Shown piece by piece: positions 8,337 through 16,850 of a stretch of 64,000 nt of DNA. Below the pieces are notes generated by a model, which had not been told where the DNA came from, did no database searches, and saw only the letters and a program-made list of their open reading frames with translations. The translations under genes were made by a program, and so were the position numbers. The stretch's first letter is position 1. Every line of letters begins with the position of its first letter. The DNA is from Noviherbaspirillum sp. L7-7A (GTDB taxonomy: Bacteria > Pseudomonadota > Gammaproteobacteria > Burkholderiales > Burkholderiaceae_D), in assembly GCF_019052805.1 (NCBI RefSeq), contig NZ_JAHQRJ010000001.1, forward strand, positions 2,666,001 to 2,730,000, in the 5' to 3' direction.

Positions 8337-10124
8337 CTACATCGGCACTGCCAGCCACGGCGCCGTGACACCAAGCGGCGACAGTCCGTTCTGCGCATTC
8401 AGCAGATACAGGCTGCCGTTGGCGGCGCAGGAGGCGGCGCCAGGCAGCATGGTGACGATGCTTGCAATGCCATCCTCGACCAGCGGACTGGCCAGCAGGC
8501 GCTCGCCGGGCACCGGGAAATCGAGCACCCAGCCGGCGGATGAATTAGTCCCGCCATCGAGCCGGTAAGCGCCCGCCTTGTCCGCGACCAGCTTGCGTAC
8601 AGCGAGGTCAGCGCGCGCCAGCGTGGCGGCGGCCTGCCCGTCCGCAACGGCATACAGCGACTGGACCGACTTGTCCTGCGCATCGCCTCCTTCCAGCAGC
8701 CGGCCGGTGCCAAACAGCAGCAGAAGGCCGCCATCCGGACGGTAAAGCGCGCGCGGCGCACTGGTGATGGGCTGACGTCGGCCGCTTGCATCGGCGGCGA
8801 CAAACAGCGGCTGGCCGGAACCGGTGGCCTGCGGCCAGGGCGGCTGGCCGGCGCTGAAATCGAGCCGCCAAAGCCGGCCCTGCAGATCGCCGGCATAGGC
8901 CAGCCGCACGCTGCCATCGGTGTGCGCGATCAGCGCCGGCTGCCCCAGGCCATTGGGCAGCGCGGCGCTGCCGGCGGGCAGCAGGAACTTGAAGTAATTG
9001 CGGTTCTGCTGCCATGGCGCGGCCGGGTCCTTGTCGAGCGAGAGCAGGAACAGCGCGCCCGGCCCGGCCGGATTCGAGCGCCCCTCGCCGTCGGCATGGT
9101 GACTGTTGTAGCCCGAAGCAACCACGATGAAATCACCATACTGCCCGGCACCGGTACGAAAGCGCGCCAGTGCAGGCGGATGAAAGAGATTGCCCATGTC
9201 GGGATCGTCGCCGTCGGTGAACTCGAACAGCACGCCGTCGCCGCTGGCAAAGCGCGCCGGATTGCTGATATCGAGCGCGAACACGCCCTGGGCGCCACTG
9301 CCGAGCGCGCCGGCCAGCACGGTTTTCCAGGCGCCGCGCACCAGCGCATTGCCGGCGGCCAGGCCGCCTTCGGCATACGGGCTGGCGGCATAAGCTGCCG
9401 TGGGCAGCCGTGGCCATCGCGGCCGCAGCGCCAGCGGCAGATAGGCAAACAGTTCGCCGCCGCTGGCTGCGTCGAAGCCGTGCACCATGCTGTCATTGGC
9501 CTGCAGATAGACCGCGGCTGGCCGATTGGCATGCGTTGACTGGAATGCCTGATAGCGCGGATCAGCCCCTGCCGGCGCCGGCGGACCCACGAACAGGGGC
9601 GCGCCGACCACGCTTGCGCCCAGCAGGCTGGCGCGGTGCCGGAACCGGCCTTGCCGGAAGCCGGTTTCCATTGCCCGCGCGCCGCGCAGATAGGCCAACC
9701 GGCTGGCGCCTTCGCCGTCGGCCACGCCGCCGGCGCCGGTCGACAGCAGCGACTGGCCGGCCCGATCCAACGCGGTCCAGTCCAGGGGGACGGTGCGCCA
9801 GCGTTCGCCCTCACGCTGGCCGGTATAGAGCGCGCGCAGCGCCGGATCATGGCTTTCCAGCAGAACAGCGGCATCCCAGGCAGGCGCGCCAGCGGGGACG
9901 GGGCGGCCGGCCTGATCACGTGTCAGCGCGTATTTCTTCAGGTTGCCATCTACGCCCGAGGCGCTGGCTGCGGACTGGTACAGCGCTGTTGCCGCCGGAT
10001 CGATGGCGCTGGCAATGCAGGCGCCCGCCCGCGCCAGCTGCGCGGCATTGGCCAGGTCGAGCGACGGCATGGCAGCAGCCAGTCCGGACAGCAGCCATGC
10101 GACAAGCAGCAGCGCGCATCGCAT
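8337..10124 (-). CDS. pilY1: PilY1-type pilus tip protein, short form, cut by an amber codon
   Basis: 595 residues to the TAG. A signal peptide (about residues 1-18, ending GLAAA) is followed by a PilC/PilY1 beta-propeller: VGAPLFVGPP, VYLQANDSMVHGFDAASGGE, LFAYLPLAL, FALDISNPARF, LAYAGDLQGRLWRLDFS and LLLFGTGRLLEGGD are typical blades, and FTDGDDPDMGNL may be a calcium loop. PilY1 proteins cap the pilus, act in adhesion and regulate retraction. The N-terminal von Willebrand domain of long PilY1 proteins is missing, so this is the propeller-only form. The ATG at 10124 is chosen for the signal peptide. The gene lies between pilX and pilE. See the adjoining entry for the 73-codon continuation. 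Confidence 0.85.
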   Translation of the reverse strand: MRCALLLVAWLLSGLAAAMPSLDLANAAQLARAGACIASAIDPAATALYQSAASASGVDGNLKKYALTRDQAGRPVPAGAPAWDAAVLLESHDPALRALYTGQREGERWRTVPLDWTALDRAGQSLLSTGAGGVADGEGASRLAYLRGARAMETGFRQGRFRHRASLLGASVVGAPLFVGPPAPAGADPRYQAFQSTHANRPAAVYLQANDSMVHGFDAASGGELFAYLPLALRPRWPRLPTAAYAASPYAEGGLAAGNALVRGAWKTVLAGALGSGAQGVFALDISNPARFASGDGVLFEFTDGDDPDMGNLFHPPALARFRTGAGQYGDFIVVASGYNSHHADGEGRSNPAGPGALFLLSLDKDPAAPWQQNRNYFKFLLPAGSAALPNGLGQPALIAHTDGSVRLAYAGDLQGRLWRLDFSAGQPPWPQATGSGQPLFVAADASGRRQPITSAPRALYRPDGGLLLLFGTGRLLEGGDAQDKSVQSLYAVADGQAAATLARADLAVRKLVADKAGAYRLDGGTNSSAGWVLDFPVPGERLLASPLVEDGIASIVTMLPGAASCAANGSLYLLNAQNGLSPLGVTAPWLAVPM

Positions 10125-10125
10125 C

Positions 10126-10716
10126 TCAGCCTCCCCCCGCCCGGCGGTACCAGGCCTGCAACAGCACCCGGGTCTCTTCCTGTACGCCAAAGCCAACGGC
10201 GCTGATGCAGTAAAGCGCGCCGGCGCCGGCGAGGTCGGCGCTGCTGCCGGCGCGGCGGTCGGGATAGGCTTCAATCAGGTAGCGCGGCCGCCGCGCCGGG
10301 AAGCCGCCGCCAGCGACCGGCATGGACTGCCCGGTGAAGCGTCCATAGGGAACGCTGCGCATGCTGGCCTCGCCCTCATCCAGGAAGTCGACGGCAAGCC
10401 AGGCTGGCGCAGTGCCCTGCCCGGCGCACAGGCCCAGCAGCGGATTGCCGACGCCGGCGCCGCAGCCGGCCGGGAACGCTGGCGACACGGAAGCCAGCAA
10501 CGCGGAACGCGGGCTGGCGCCGGCCGGTTGCTCAATGTCGCGCTGGGCGTCGAGCAAGGCGGCTTCGGCCGCCTGGAAAGCCGTCTTGCGGTCACGGTCG
10601 TTGCGCGCCGCCCGCTCCTCCTGCAATGCAATGCGTGCGCCTGACAGGCCCAGCATCAGCGCCACCGCCATGACCAGCAGGCACAGCAGCAAGGCACTGC
10701 CGCCGGGACGGCTCAT
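10126..10716 (-). CDS. pilX: PilX-family minor pilin
   Basis: A 196-residue protein beginning SRPGGSALLLCLLVMAVA: a short leader followed by a long hydrophobic helix, then the PilX N-terminal pattern ERAARNDRDRKTAFQAAEAALLDAQRDIE. The family usually lacks the glutamate at +5, as here. PilX works with PilV, PilW and PilY1 in the priming complex for type IV pilus assembly. The stop codon is one base from the pilY1 start, and the pilX start overlaps the pilW end by four bases, so translation is probably coupled. Confidence 0.9.
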   Translation of the reverse strand: MSRPGGSALLLCLLVMAVALMLGLSGARIALQEERAARNDRDRKTAFQAAEAALLDAQRDIEQPAGASPRSALLASVSPAFPAGCGAGVGNPLLGLCAGQGTAPAWLAVDFLDEGEASMRSVPYGRFTGQSMPVAGGGFPARRPRYLIEAYPDRRAGSSADLAGAGALYCISAVGFGVQEETRVLLQAWYRRAGGG

Positions 10717-11582
10717 GGCGCCACCGGATCAGGATTGCGCAGGTAGACGGTAGCGCCGTAGATCCGGCGCGACAGCCTGCGACTGGCAGTGGGAAGCTGG
10801 GATGCCTGGATCACCGAGCCAGGATCGGCGCTGCCGTCGTAAGCCGGGCCAAACAGCGCGTAGCTGCCGGCATTGGCGGCGTCGGTCTGCGTGCCGCGCG
10901 CCAGCAGCGCGACCCTGACCGCGCCAACTGCCTGCCAGGCGCCGGCCTGCGCCTGCACCCCGGTGGCGTTGACAAAGCGTCCCGGCGTGACGCCGGGCTG
11001 GGCCCGGATGCCGTACAGCACCTGGAAGCCCTCGATGCCACGCACCAGCGCATCGGATTTCCAGCCGTTCGGGCCGCGGTATTTGCAGCGCAGCTCAGGT
11101 TCGCCGCCGGCGTCATTGGCGATATAGAAGATGCTCCAGCCGCCTTGCCCGCCATCGGCGCTAACGGCCGCGCCGGCGCAGTTCTGGATTGCGCCATCGC
11201 CGTCGCCCTGCCCGCTGCCATCGAATCGCAATGCCAGCACGTCGCTGCCATTGACCGCGCTGCCATACGGCCCGTCGATGCCATCGGCGGCATCCTTGAG
11301 CGACCTTGCGTCCAGCCCGCTGACAGGCTGCAGCGTCGCCGCACCGCTGCCGGCCGCGCTCCAGTCGCGGTAGCCGGCCTGCCGCACTGCGCGGCTGATC
11401 AGTTCCAGTGCGAAGCGACCGCTCTCTTCCATTCGCGCCCGGTCGTCATGCAGCAGGTAGGCGCTGCGCACGGCCAATAGCAGGGAGATCGAGGCCAGCA
11501 CCAGCATCATGCCAATGGCCAGCGCCGCCATCAGTTCGGGCAGGGACAAACCGGCCGCATGCCGGCGCGGCGCGGGCTTCAT
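10713..11582 (-). CDS. pilW: PilW-family minor pilin
   Basis: 289 residues. The leader ends at AAGLSLPELMAALAIG, a prepilin peptidase site with glutamate at +5, followed by a hydrophobic helix and the PilW-type segment RMEESGRFALELISRAVRQAGYRD (shorter parts: ESGRFALELIS, RQAGYRD), which is diagnostic. The rest is a pilin globular domain with a Cys-containing FYIANDAGGEPELRCKY strand. The ATG at 11582 overlaps the pilV stop (ATGA). The long open frame upstream to 11954 is an antisense-type overlap with pilV and is not used. Confidence 0.9.
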   Translation of the reverse strand: MKPAPRRHAAGLSLPELMAALAIGMMLVLASISLLLAVRSAYLLHDDRARMEESGRFALELISRAVRQAGYRDWSAAGSGAATLQPVSGLDARSLKDAADGIDGPYGSAVNGSDVLALRFDGSGQGDGDGAIQNCAGAAVSADGGQGGWSIFYIANDAGGEPELRCKYRGPNGWKSDALVRGIEGFQVLYGIRAQPGVTPGRFVNATGVQAQAGAWQAVGAVRVALLARGTQTDAANAGSYALFGPAYDGSADPGSVIQASQLPTASRRLSRRIYGATVYLRNPDPVAP

Positions 11583-12004
11583 GGCTGCGCCGGCGCGACG
11601 ACGATCACCACGTCCGGATGCGGTACAGCGCCGTCGGCCGCGCTGCCCCAGCCCAGCTTCACCACCTGCGGGCCGGATGCCTCGCCGCTGCATGCCCATC
11701 GATAGGCGCCGGCCGCTTCGTCCCAGGGCGCGGCATCCTGGCAGATCAGGGCCCGGCCGGCGGGCAGCGCCGCGGCAACCCGGGCCTGCCAGGCCGCCTG
11801 TTCGGCCGCATCGGGCGCTGCGCCTGCGCGCAGGCGCTCGGCCATGTCGACCGCCAGCTGCATTGCCACGCCATGCAGCGCCGACTGCCGGGCAGCGTGC
11901 AGCGAACGCCACTGCAATTCGAGCAGGCTCAATGCGGCCAGCGACAGCAGGCACAGCACGATCAGCACTTCGATCAGGGTAAAGCCGCGCGCAGTATTTC
12001 CCAT
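11579..12004 (-). CDS. pilV: PilV-family minor pilin
   Basis: 141 residues with the textbook prepilin motif ARGFTLIEVLIVLCLL: glycine at -1, Phe at +1, Glu at +5. The next segment (SLLELQWRSLHAARQSA) matches PilV, and ADMAERLR-like residues (AVDMAERLRA) are a PilV hallmark. It is the first gene of the minor pilin operon on the minus strand. The ATG at 12004 is chosen because it places the leader at seven residues; the upstream alternative at 12058 would give an abnormal leader. The 208 bases upstream to nrdR presumably hold the operon promoter, but I see no strong consensus there. Confidence 0.9.
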   Translation of the reverse strand: MGNTARGFTLIEVLIVLCLLSLAALSLLELQWRSLHAARQSALHGVAMQLAVDMAERLRAGAAPDAAEQAAWQARVAAALPAGRALICQDAAPWDEAAGAYRWACSGEASGPQVVKLGWGSAADGAVPHPDVVIVVAPAQP

Positions 12005-12212
12005 GGTCGCAAACTCCGGCAATAGCCCGCCAGCCGCAGGCGCGGCGGGACAGGACATGCGAGACGAAAGGGGTGGGCAGTGTTCTTACGACCGGCCGGC
12101 ACAGGCCGAACAGGTCAGGCGAACACCGTTCCAGACTGCGACCCGATGGGCACGCGCAGCGAGACAGACGGATGAACAGCGACTTCCGAGAATTGATTTC
12201 TGAAACTACGGA

Positions 12213-12683
12213 TTACTTCTGGGGCTTCTTGCGGTCGGGATCGATTTCCGCAATCACATCGCGGAATTCGGCGACGTCCTGGAAACTGCGGTACACCGAA
12301 GCGAAGCGTATGTAGGCAATCTTGTCCAAACGCTGCAATTCGGCCATCACGAGTTCACCGACCTGGCCGGACGGAATTTCACGCTGGCCGCTGGAACGCA
12401 GCTTTTCCTCGATGTGCTGGATGGCCGTATCCACCGCGTCAGCCGGCACAGGCCGCTTGCGCAGGGCCAGCATCATGGAAGCGCGCAGCTTGGCTGGCTC
12501 GAAATCAGTGCGGCTGCCGTTTTTCTTGACGATGACCGGCATCGCCAGTTCCACCCGCTCATAGGTGGTGAAACGCTTTTCGCAATAATTGCAGCGACGC
12601 CTGCGGCGGATGCTGTCGCCTTCCTCGGACACCCGGGTATCAAGGACTTGCGTGTCTTCGTGCTGGCAGAAAGGACATTTCAT
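12213..12683 (-). CDS. nrdR: Transcriptional repressor NrdR
   Basis: NrdR senses ATP/dATP and represses ribonucleotide reductase genes. The 156-residue protein has a zinc ribbon formed by Cys3, Cys6, Cys31 and Cys34 (CPFC and CNYC), the sequence [20 protein letters not shown], and an ATP-cone domain beginning [20 protein letters not shown]. Length and residues are typical. It lies between glyA upstream and the pilus operon downstream on the same strand; the glyA-nrdR order is widespread in beta- and gammaproteobacteria. Confidence 0.97.
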   Translation of the reverse strand: MKCPFCQHEDTQVLDTRVSEEGDSIRRRRRCNYCEKRFTTYERVELAMPVIVKKNGSRTDFEPAKLRASMMLALRKRPVPADAVDTAIQHIEEKLRSSGQREIPSGQVGELVMAELQRLDKIAYIRFASVYRSFQDVAEFRDVIAEIDPDRKKPQK

Positions 12684-12791
12684 GAGCGGGCACCGGAAGC
12701 GACAGCCGTTGGGGAATTGGCAACGAGTATAAGGGCCGCCTGTCGGCTCGTGCAACCGGCAGGCGGGATGCGCCGCGATGGCGCCCGGCGA

Positions 12792-14039
12792 TTACGCCGC
12801 GTAGACCGGGAAGGCGTCGGTCAGTTTCTTCACCTCGGCCTTGACGCGGTCGATGGTGGCGGCGTCATGCGGATTGTCGAGCACGTCGGCGATCAGGTTG
12901 CCGACCTTGACTGCCTCGGCCTCGCCGAAACCGCGGGTGGTCATCGCCGGGCTGCCCAGGCGGATGCCCGAGGTGACGAATGGCTTTTCCGGGTCGTTCG
13001 GGATCGCGTTCTTGTTGCAGGTGATATGGGCCGAACCGAGGATGGCTTCGGCTTCCTTGCCGGTGATCTTCTTGGCGCGCAGGTCGACCAGCATCACGTG
13101 CGACTCGGTGCGCCCGGAGACGATGCGCAGGCCGCGCTCGATCAGGGTGTTGGCCAGGGCCACGGCATTCTTCACCACCTGCTGCTGGTAAGCCTTGAAT
13201 TCCGGGCTCAGCGCTTCCTTGAACGCCACTGCCTTGCCGGCGATCACATGCATCAGCGGGCCGCCCTGGATGCCGGGGAAGATCGCCGAGTTGATGGCTT
13301 TCTCGTGCTCGGCCTTCATCAGGATCACGCCGCCGCGCGGGCCGCGCAGCGATTTGTGGGTGGTGGAGGTCACGAAGTCGGCATGCGGCACCGGGTTCGG
13401 GTACACGCCGGCGGCGATCAGGCCGGCATAGTGGGCCATGTCGACCATGAAGTAGGCGCCGACTTCCCTGGCAACCTTGGCGAAGCGCTCGAAATCGATG
13501 CGCAGCGCGTAGGCCGAAGCGCCGGCGATGATCATCTTCGGCTTGTGCTCGCGGGCCAGCCGCTCCATCGCCTCGTAGTCGATCTCTTCCTTCTCGTTCA
13601 GGCCGTAGGACACGACATTGAACCATTTGCCCGACATGTTCAGCGCCATGCCGTGGGTCAGGTGGCCGCCTTCGGCCAGCGACATGCCCATGATGGTGTC
13701 GCCCGGCTTCAACATCGCGAAGAACACGCCCTGGTTGGCCTGGGAACCGGAATTGGGCTGGACGTTGGCGGCTTCGGCGCCGAACAGCTCCTTCAGGCGG
13801 TTGATGGCCAGGGTCTCGGCCACGTCCACGTACTCGCAGCCGCCGTAGTAGCGCTTGCCGGGATAGCCTTCCGCATACTTGTTGGTGAGCTGGCTGCCCT
13901 GGGCTTGCATCACTGCGGGCGAAGTATAGTTTTCGGACGCGATCAGCTCGATGTGTTCCTGCTGGCGGGTATTTTCAAGCTCGATGGCGGACCAGAGTTC
14001 AGGGTCGACTTTGGCAATGGTGTGGTCTTTGGCAAACAT
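12792..14039 (-). CDS. glyA: Serine hydroxymethyltransferase
   Basis: GlyA interconverts serine and glycine with tetrahydrofolate and feeds one-carbon units to purine and thymidylate synthesis. The 415-residue protein has the PLP-binding lysine motif [13 protein letters not shown], the N-terminal [32 protein letters not shown] (as [11 protein letters not shown]) and [12 protein letters not shown]. The start is the ATG at 14039 (MFAKDHTI); an ATG four codons upstream is less likely. The leader of about 200 bases contains a ZTP riboswitch, so expression should rise when ZTP accumulates during folate shortage. Confidence 0.98.
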   Translation of the reverse strand: MFAKDHTIAKVDPELWSAIELENTRQQEHIELIASENYTSPAVMQAQGSQLTNKYAEGYPGKRYYGGCEYVDVAETLAINRLKELFGAEAANVQPNSGSQANQGVFFAMLKPGDTIMGMSLAEGGHLTHGMALNMSGKWFNVVSYGLNEKEEIDYEAMERLAREHKPKMIIAGASAYALRIDFERFAKVAREVGAYFMVDMAHYAGLIAAGVYPNPVPHADFVTSTTHKSLRGPRGGVILMKAEHEKAINSAIFPGIQGGPLMHVIAGKAVAFKEALSPEFKAYQQQVVKNAVALANTLIERGLRIVSGRTESHVMLVDLRAKKITGKEAEAILGSAHITCNKNAIPNDPEKPFVTSGIRLGSPAMTTRGFGEAEAVKVGNLIADVLDNPHDAATIDRVKAEVKKLTDAFPVYAA

Positions 14040-14371
14040 GGAGTACTCCAATCGATGGGACGGACAGCAACGATGCGAGGGAATGAGGGCCGGCCGGAAT
14101 GCAGGGGGGATGACGGCAGCCTCAATCTACTTACCATCTTGGCTGCCCAGGCGCACGGCTATTGAAATCTCACGCTTCCCGGTGGATGCCCACCTTGCGC
14201 CGGAAAGCAAGTTCCGGCTTTTCGCCAGTCACGTGAGACGAAATGGTCTGCGCATTGTAGATTAATGGCAGTTTTTGAGCAAGATTGGTGCGCCGCCGCA
14301 CCTGCGTGCCCATATCCTTTCAGCTACAATTTCCGCTTTTCGTCTCTTCCATCCACCGTTTAGGGATTTCC
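14040..14371. other. Divergent intergenic region between glyA and the SDR gene
   Basis: 332 bases without a gene. It holds the glyA leader with the ZTP riboswitch on the minus strand. The remainder toward 14371 should contain the two divergent promoters; on the plus strand I see no near-consensus -35/-10 pair that I would assign. Confidence 0.7.
14141..14240 (-). promoter_or_regulatory. ZTP (pfl-type) riboswitch upstream of glyA
   Basis: Reading the minus strand, the aptamer consensus of the pfl motif appears in order: CGTGACTGGCG (14233-14223), a variable stem, AGGTGGGCATCCACCGGG with its self-pairing GGTGG/CCACC arms, GAAGCG, and the terminal pseudoknot strand GCGCCTGGGCAG (about 14153-14142). 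ZTP riboswitches control purine and one-carbon genes, and glyA is a common target. The aptamer ends about 100 bases before the glyA start, leaving space for an expression platform; I could not define a clear terminator, so translational control through the ribosome-binding site is equally possible. Confidence 0.88.
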
Positions 14372-15121
14372 ATGATTGTTCTGGTTACGGGCGCAACCGC
14401 CGGCTTTGGCGCGGAAATGGCGCGCAAATTCGTGGCACATGGCCACAAGGTCATCGCGGCCGGCCGCCGCAGGGAACGCCTGGACGCGCTGGCCGGCGAG
14501 CTGGGCGCGGCGCTGCTGCCGGTTGAAATGGACGTCACCAGCAAGGACTCGATCGACGCCGCGCTGGCCGCGCTGCCGGCGGACTGGAAGGAAATCGATG
14601 TGCTGGTCAACAACGCCGGCCTGGCGCTGGGCGTGGAGCCGGCGCAGAACGCGTCGCTGGACGAGTGGGAAACCATGATAGACACCAACTGCAAGGGCCT
14701 GGTGACGATGACGCGCCGCGTGCTGCCGCAGATGGTGGCGCGCGGCAGCGGCCTGATCATCAATATCGGCTCGGTGGCCGGCGGCTATCCCTACCCCGGC
14801 GGCAACGTCTACGGCGCCACCAAGGCCTTCGTCGACCAGTTCACCCTGAACCTGCGCGCCGACCTGGTCGGCACCGGCGTGCGCGCCACCAACATCGCGC
14901 CCGGCCTGTGCGGCGGCACCGAGTTTTCCAATGTGCGCTTCCGCGGCGACGACGCCGCCGCTGCCAAGGTCTATGAAGGCACCGAGCCGCTGACGGCCGC
15001 CGACATCGCCGAAACCGCCTACTGGATCGCGACATTGCCCGGGCACGTCAATATCAACATCATCGAGATGATGCCCACCTGCCAGGGCTTTTCGGCATTT
15101 ACCGTCAAACGCAAGCAGTAG
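14372..15121 (+). CDS. Short-chain dehydrogenase/reductase (YdfG-like)
   Basis: 249 residues of a classical SDR. The nucleotide-binding motif is VTGATAGFGAEMARKF at the very start, NNAG (VLVNNAGLAL) follows, and the catalytic tetrad is visible in INIGSVAGGYPYPGGNVYGATKA (shorter: the Ser in IGSVAGG and YGATK). A C-terminal segment EPLTAADIAETAYWIATLP and VNINIIEMMPTCQ matches the YdfG branch, which reduces malonic semialdehyde and oxidises 3-hydroxy acids such as L-allo-threonine with NADP. The frame opens earlier, but similarity begins at the ATG at 14372. Substrate assignment is by similarity only. Confidence 0.87.
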   Translation: MIVLVTGATAGFGAEMARKFVAHGHKVIAAGRRRERLDALAGELGAALLPVEMDVTSKDSIDAALAALPADWKEIDVLVNNAGLALGVEPAQNASLDEWETMIDTNCKGLVTMTRRVLPQMVARGSGLIINIGSVAGGYPYPGGNVYGATKAFVDQFTLNLRADLVGTGVRATNIAPGLCGGTEFSNVRFRGDDAAAAKVYEGTEPLTAADIAETAYWIATLPGHVNINIIEMMPTCQGFSAFTVKRKQ

Positions 15122-15181
15122 TAGAATGTTTGCGCCGCAACATAGGCGCATTTCACAAGGGAAAGTTCCGAAAGTCGTTCG

Positions 15182-15607
15182 ATGACCGCAGCACAGTTCA
15201 CCTGGACGATACGCGTCTATTACGAGGATACCGACACGGGTGGCATCGTTTTCTATGCCAACTACCTGAAGTTCTTCGAGCGGGCGCGCACCGAGTGGCT
15301 GCGCGCGGCCGGTGTGGAACAGCAACAACTGGCGCAGGCCCATGGCGTGATGTTTGTTGTGCGCAGCACCGCAGTGGACTACCATGCGCCGGCGCGGCTG
15401 GACGATGAATTGACGATCAGCGTGAAGGTGGAACGGCTGGGCCGGGCGTCGGTGCAGTTTTTCCAGGAAGCCTGGCGCGCCACGCCAGCCGGGCCCCAAC
15501 TGCTCAGCACCGGCCGGATCAAGGTTGGCTGCGTTGACACCAATACCCTGCGCCCCGGCGCGATACCGGCCCAGGTACTTGACCGCATCACGGGCGACGC
15601 CGCATGA
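15182..15607 (+). CDS. ybgC: Tol-Pal-associated acyl-CoA thioesterase
   Basis: A 141-residue hotdog-fold thioesterase of the YbgC branch. The active-site motif RVYYEDTDTGGIVFYANYLKF (key part YEDTDTGGIVFYANY, with the catalytic Asp) and ERARTEWLR are characteristic. YbgC hydrolyses acyl-CoA thioesters and is encoded at the head of tol-pal operons, probably linking phospholipid metabolism to the envelope complex. It precedes tolQ by 97 bases. Confidence 0.94.
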   Translation: MTAAQFTWTIRVYYEDTDTGGIVFYANYLKFFERARTEWLRAAGVEQQQLAQAHGVMFVVRSTAVDYHAPARLDDELTISVKVERLGRASVQFFQEAWRATPAGPQLLSTGRIKVGCVDTNTLRPGAIPAQVLDRITGDAA

Positions 15608-15704
15608 CCGACTCCGCCAGTGCCGCCTTCAACGCCATGTGCAGTGCTGAACACCGCCGCCGCGCCTAACCAGACTGAATTCGTTTTACCGACAAGCCGA
15701 TTCC

Positions 15705-16403
15705 ATGACCCCCACCGCAGACCTGTCTTTCCTCCACCTGATTTCCAACGCATCGATCCTGGTGCAGCTTGTGATGGCATTGCTGCTGGCCGTCTCGGCG
15801 ATGAGCTGGACCTACATCTTCCGCAAGATGTTTGCCATCCGCAATGCCCGCGCCCAGACCGATGAATTCGAGCGGCTGTTCTGGTCGGGCGGCAATCTGG
15901 ACGCGCTGTACCAGGACGCCACCTCGTCGCGCCGGCAGTACAAGAACGACAGCGGCGCGCTGGAGCGCATCTTCGAATCCGGCATGAGCGAGTTCAACAA
16001 GGCGCGCGCGATCGGCTCGCGCGCCGATGCCCAGGGCGCAGGCCCGCTGGAAGGCGCCCGCCGCGCCATGCGCGCAGCCTACCAGCGCGAGATGGATGCG
16101 CTGGAATCGCATCTGGCCTTCCTGGCCTCGGTCGGCTCGGTCTCGCCTTACGTCGGCCTGTTCGGCACGGTATGGGGCATCATGAATGCCTTCCGCGGCC
16201 TGGGCAATGTGCAGCAGGCCACGCTGGCGACCGTGGCGCCGGGCATCGCCGAAGCGCTGATTGCCACCGCCATCGGCCTGTTCGCGGCGATTCCGGCAGT
16301 GGTGGCCTACAACCGCTATTCCCATGACATCGACCGGCTGGCGATCCGCTTCGAAACCTTCATCGAAGAGTTTTCCAACATACTGCAAAGGCAGGCGCGC
16401 TGA
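15705..16403 (+). CDS. tolQ: Tol-Pal system protein TolQ
   Basis: A 232-residue inner-membrane protein of the MotA/TolQ/ExbB family. Three membrane segments are visible (around residues 17-38, 135-160 and 172-195), with the conserved LASVGSVSPYVGLFGTVWGIM and ATVAPGIAEALIATAIGLFAAIPAV (in parts: VGLFGTVWGIM, PGIAEALIATAIGL). TolQ forms a pentameric channel around TolR and uses the proton motive force to drive TolA. The TGA overlaps the tolR ATG by one base (ATGATGG context at 16403). Confidence 0.97.
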   Translation: MTPTADLSFLHLISNASILVQLVMALLLAVSAMSWTYIFRKMFAIRNARAQTDEFERLFWSGGNLDALYQDATSSRRQYKNDSGALERIFESGMSEFNKARAIGSRADAQGAGPLEGARRAMRAAYQREMDALESHLAFLASVGSVSPYVGLFGTVWGIMNAFRGLGNVQQATLATVAPGIAEALIATAIGLFAAIPAVVAYNRYSHDIDRLAIRFETFIEEFSNILQRQAR

Positions 16404-16834
16404 TGGCCAACTCAAGCATGCGCGGCGGCCGGTCGCGCAAGTTCAAGTCCGAGATCAATGTCGTGCCGTATATCGACGTGATGCTGGTGCTGCTGGTGAT
16501 CTTCATGGCCGCGGCGCCCATGGTGAACCCGAGCGTCATCAACCTGCCCACGGCCGGCAAGTCGGCGCTGCCGCCGCCGGAGTACATCCAGATTTCGCTC
16601 AAGCCCGATGAAGCGGCCAGCATCGGCATTACCGGCGGCAAGAGCGCGGGCCCGCAGCAGACGGTGTCGAGCCGGGCCGAGCTGGTAAAGCGCCTCAAGG
16701 CCATGCATGCCGAGAACGACCAGATGGCGATCATGATCGCCGCCGACAAGAACATCAAATACGATGAAGTGATCCAGATGGTGTCCGAGGCCAAGAAGAT
16801 CGGTTTCGAGCGCGTCGGCCTGGCCACCCGCTAG
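16403..16834 (+). CDS. tolR: Tol-Pal system protein TolR
   Basis: 143 residues, ExbD/TolR family. One transmembrane helix follows the short cytoplasmic start: EINVVPYIDVMLVLLVIFM, with the protonatable aspartate in YIDVMLVLL. The periplasmic part ends with the typical IMIAADKNIKYDEVIQMVSEAKKIGFERVGL pattern (key parts ADKNIKYDEV and GFERVGLAT). TolR dimers sit in the TolQ pore and contact peptidoglycan. Directly coupled to tolQ; tolA follows after 16 bases. Confidence 0.97.
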   Translation: MANSSMRGGRSRKFKSEINVVPYIDVMLVLLVIFMAAAPMVNPSVINLPTAGKSALPPPEYIQISLKPDEAASIGITGGKSAGPQQTVSSRAELVKRLKAMHAENDQMAIMIAADKNIKYDEVIQMVSEAKKIGFERVGLATR

Positions 16835-16850
16835 CACTGTCAAGACGTCC

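Noticed and set aside
12414-14165. A plus-strand open frame of 583 codons over glyA and nrdR
   Set aside because: Shadow of glyA in the complementary phase; no ribosome-binding site and no protein family.
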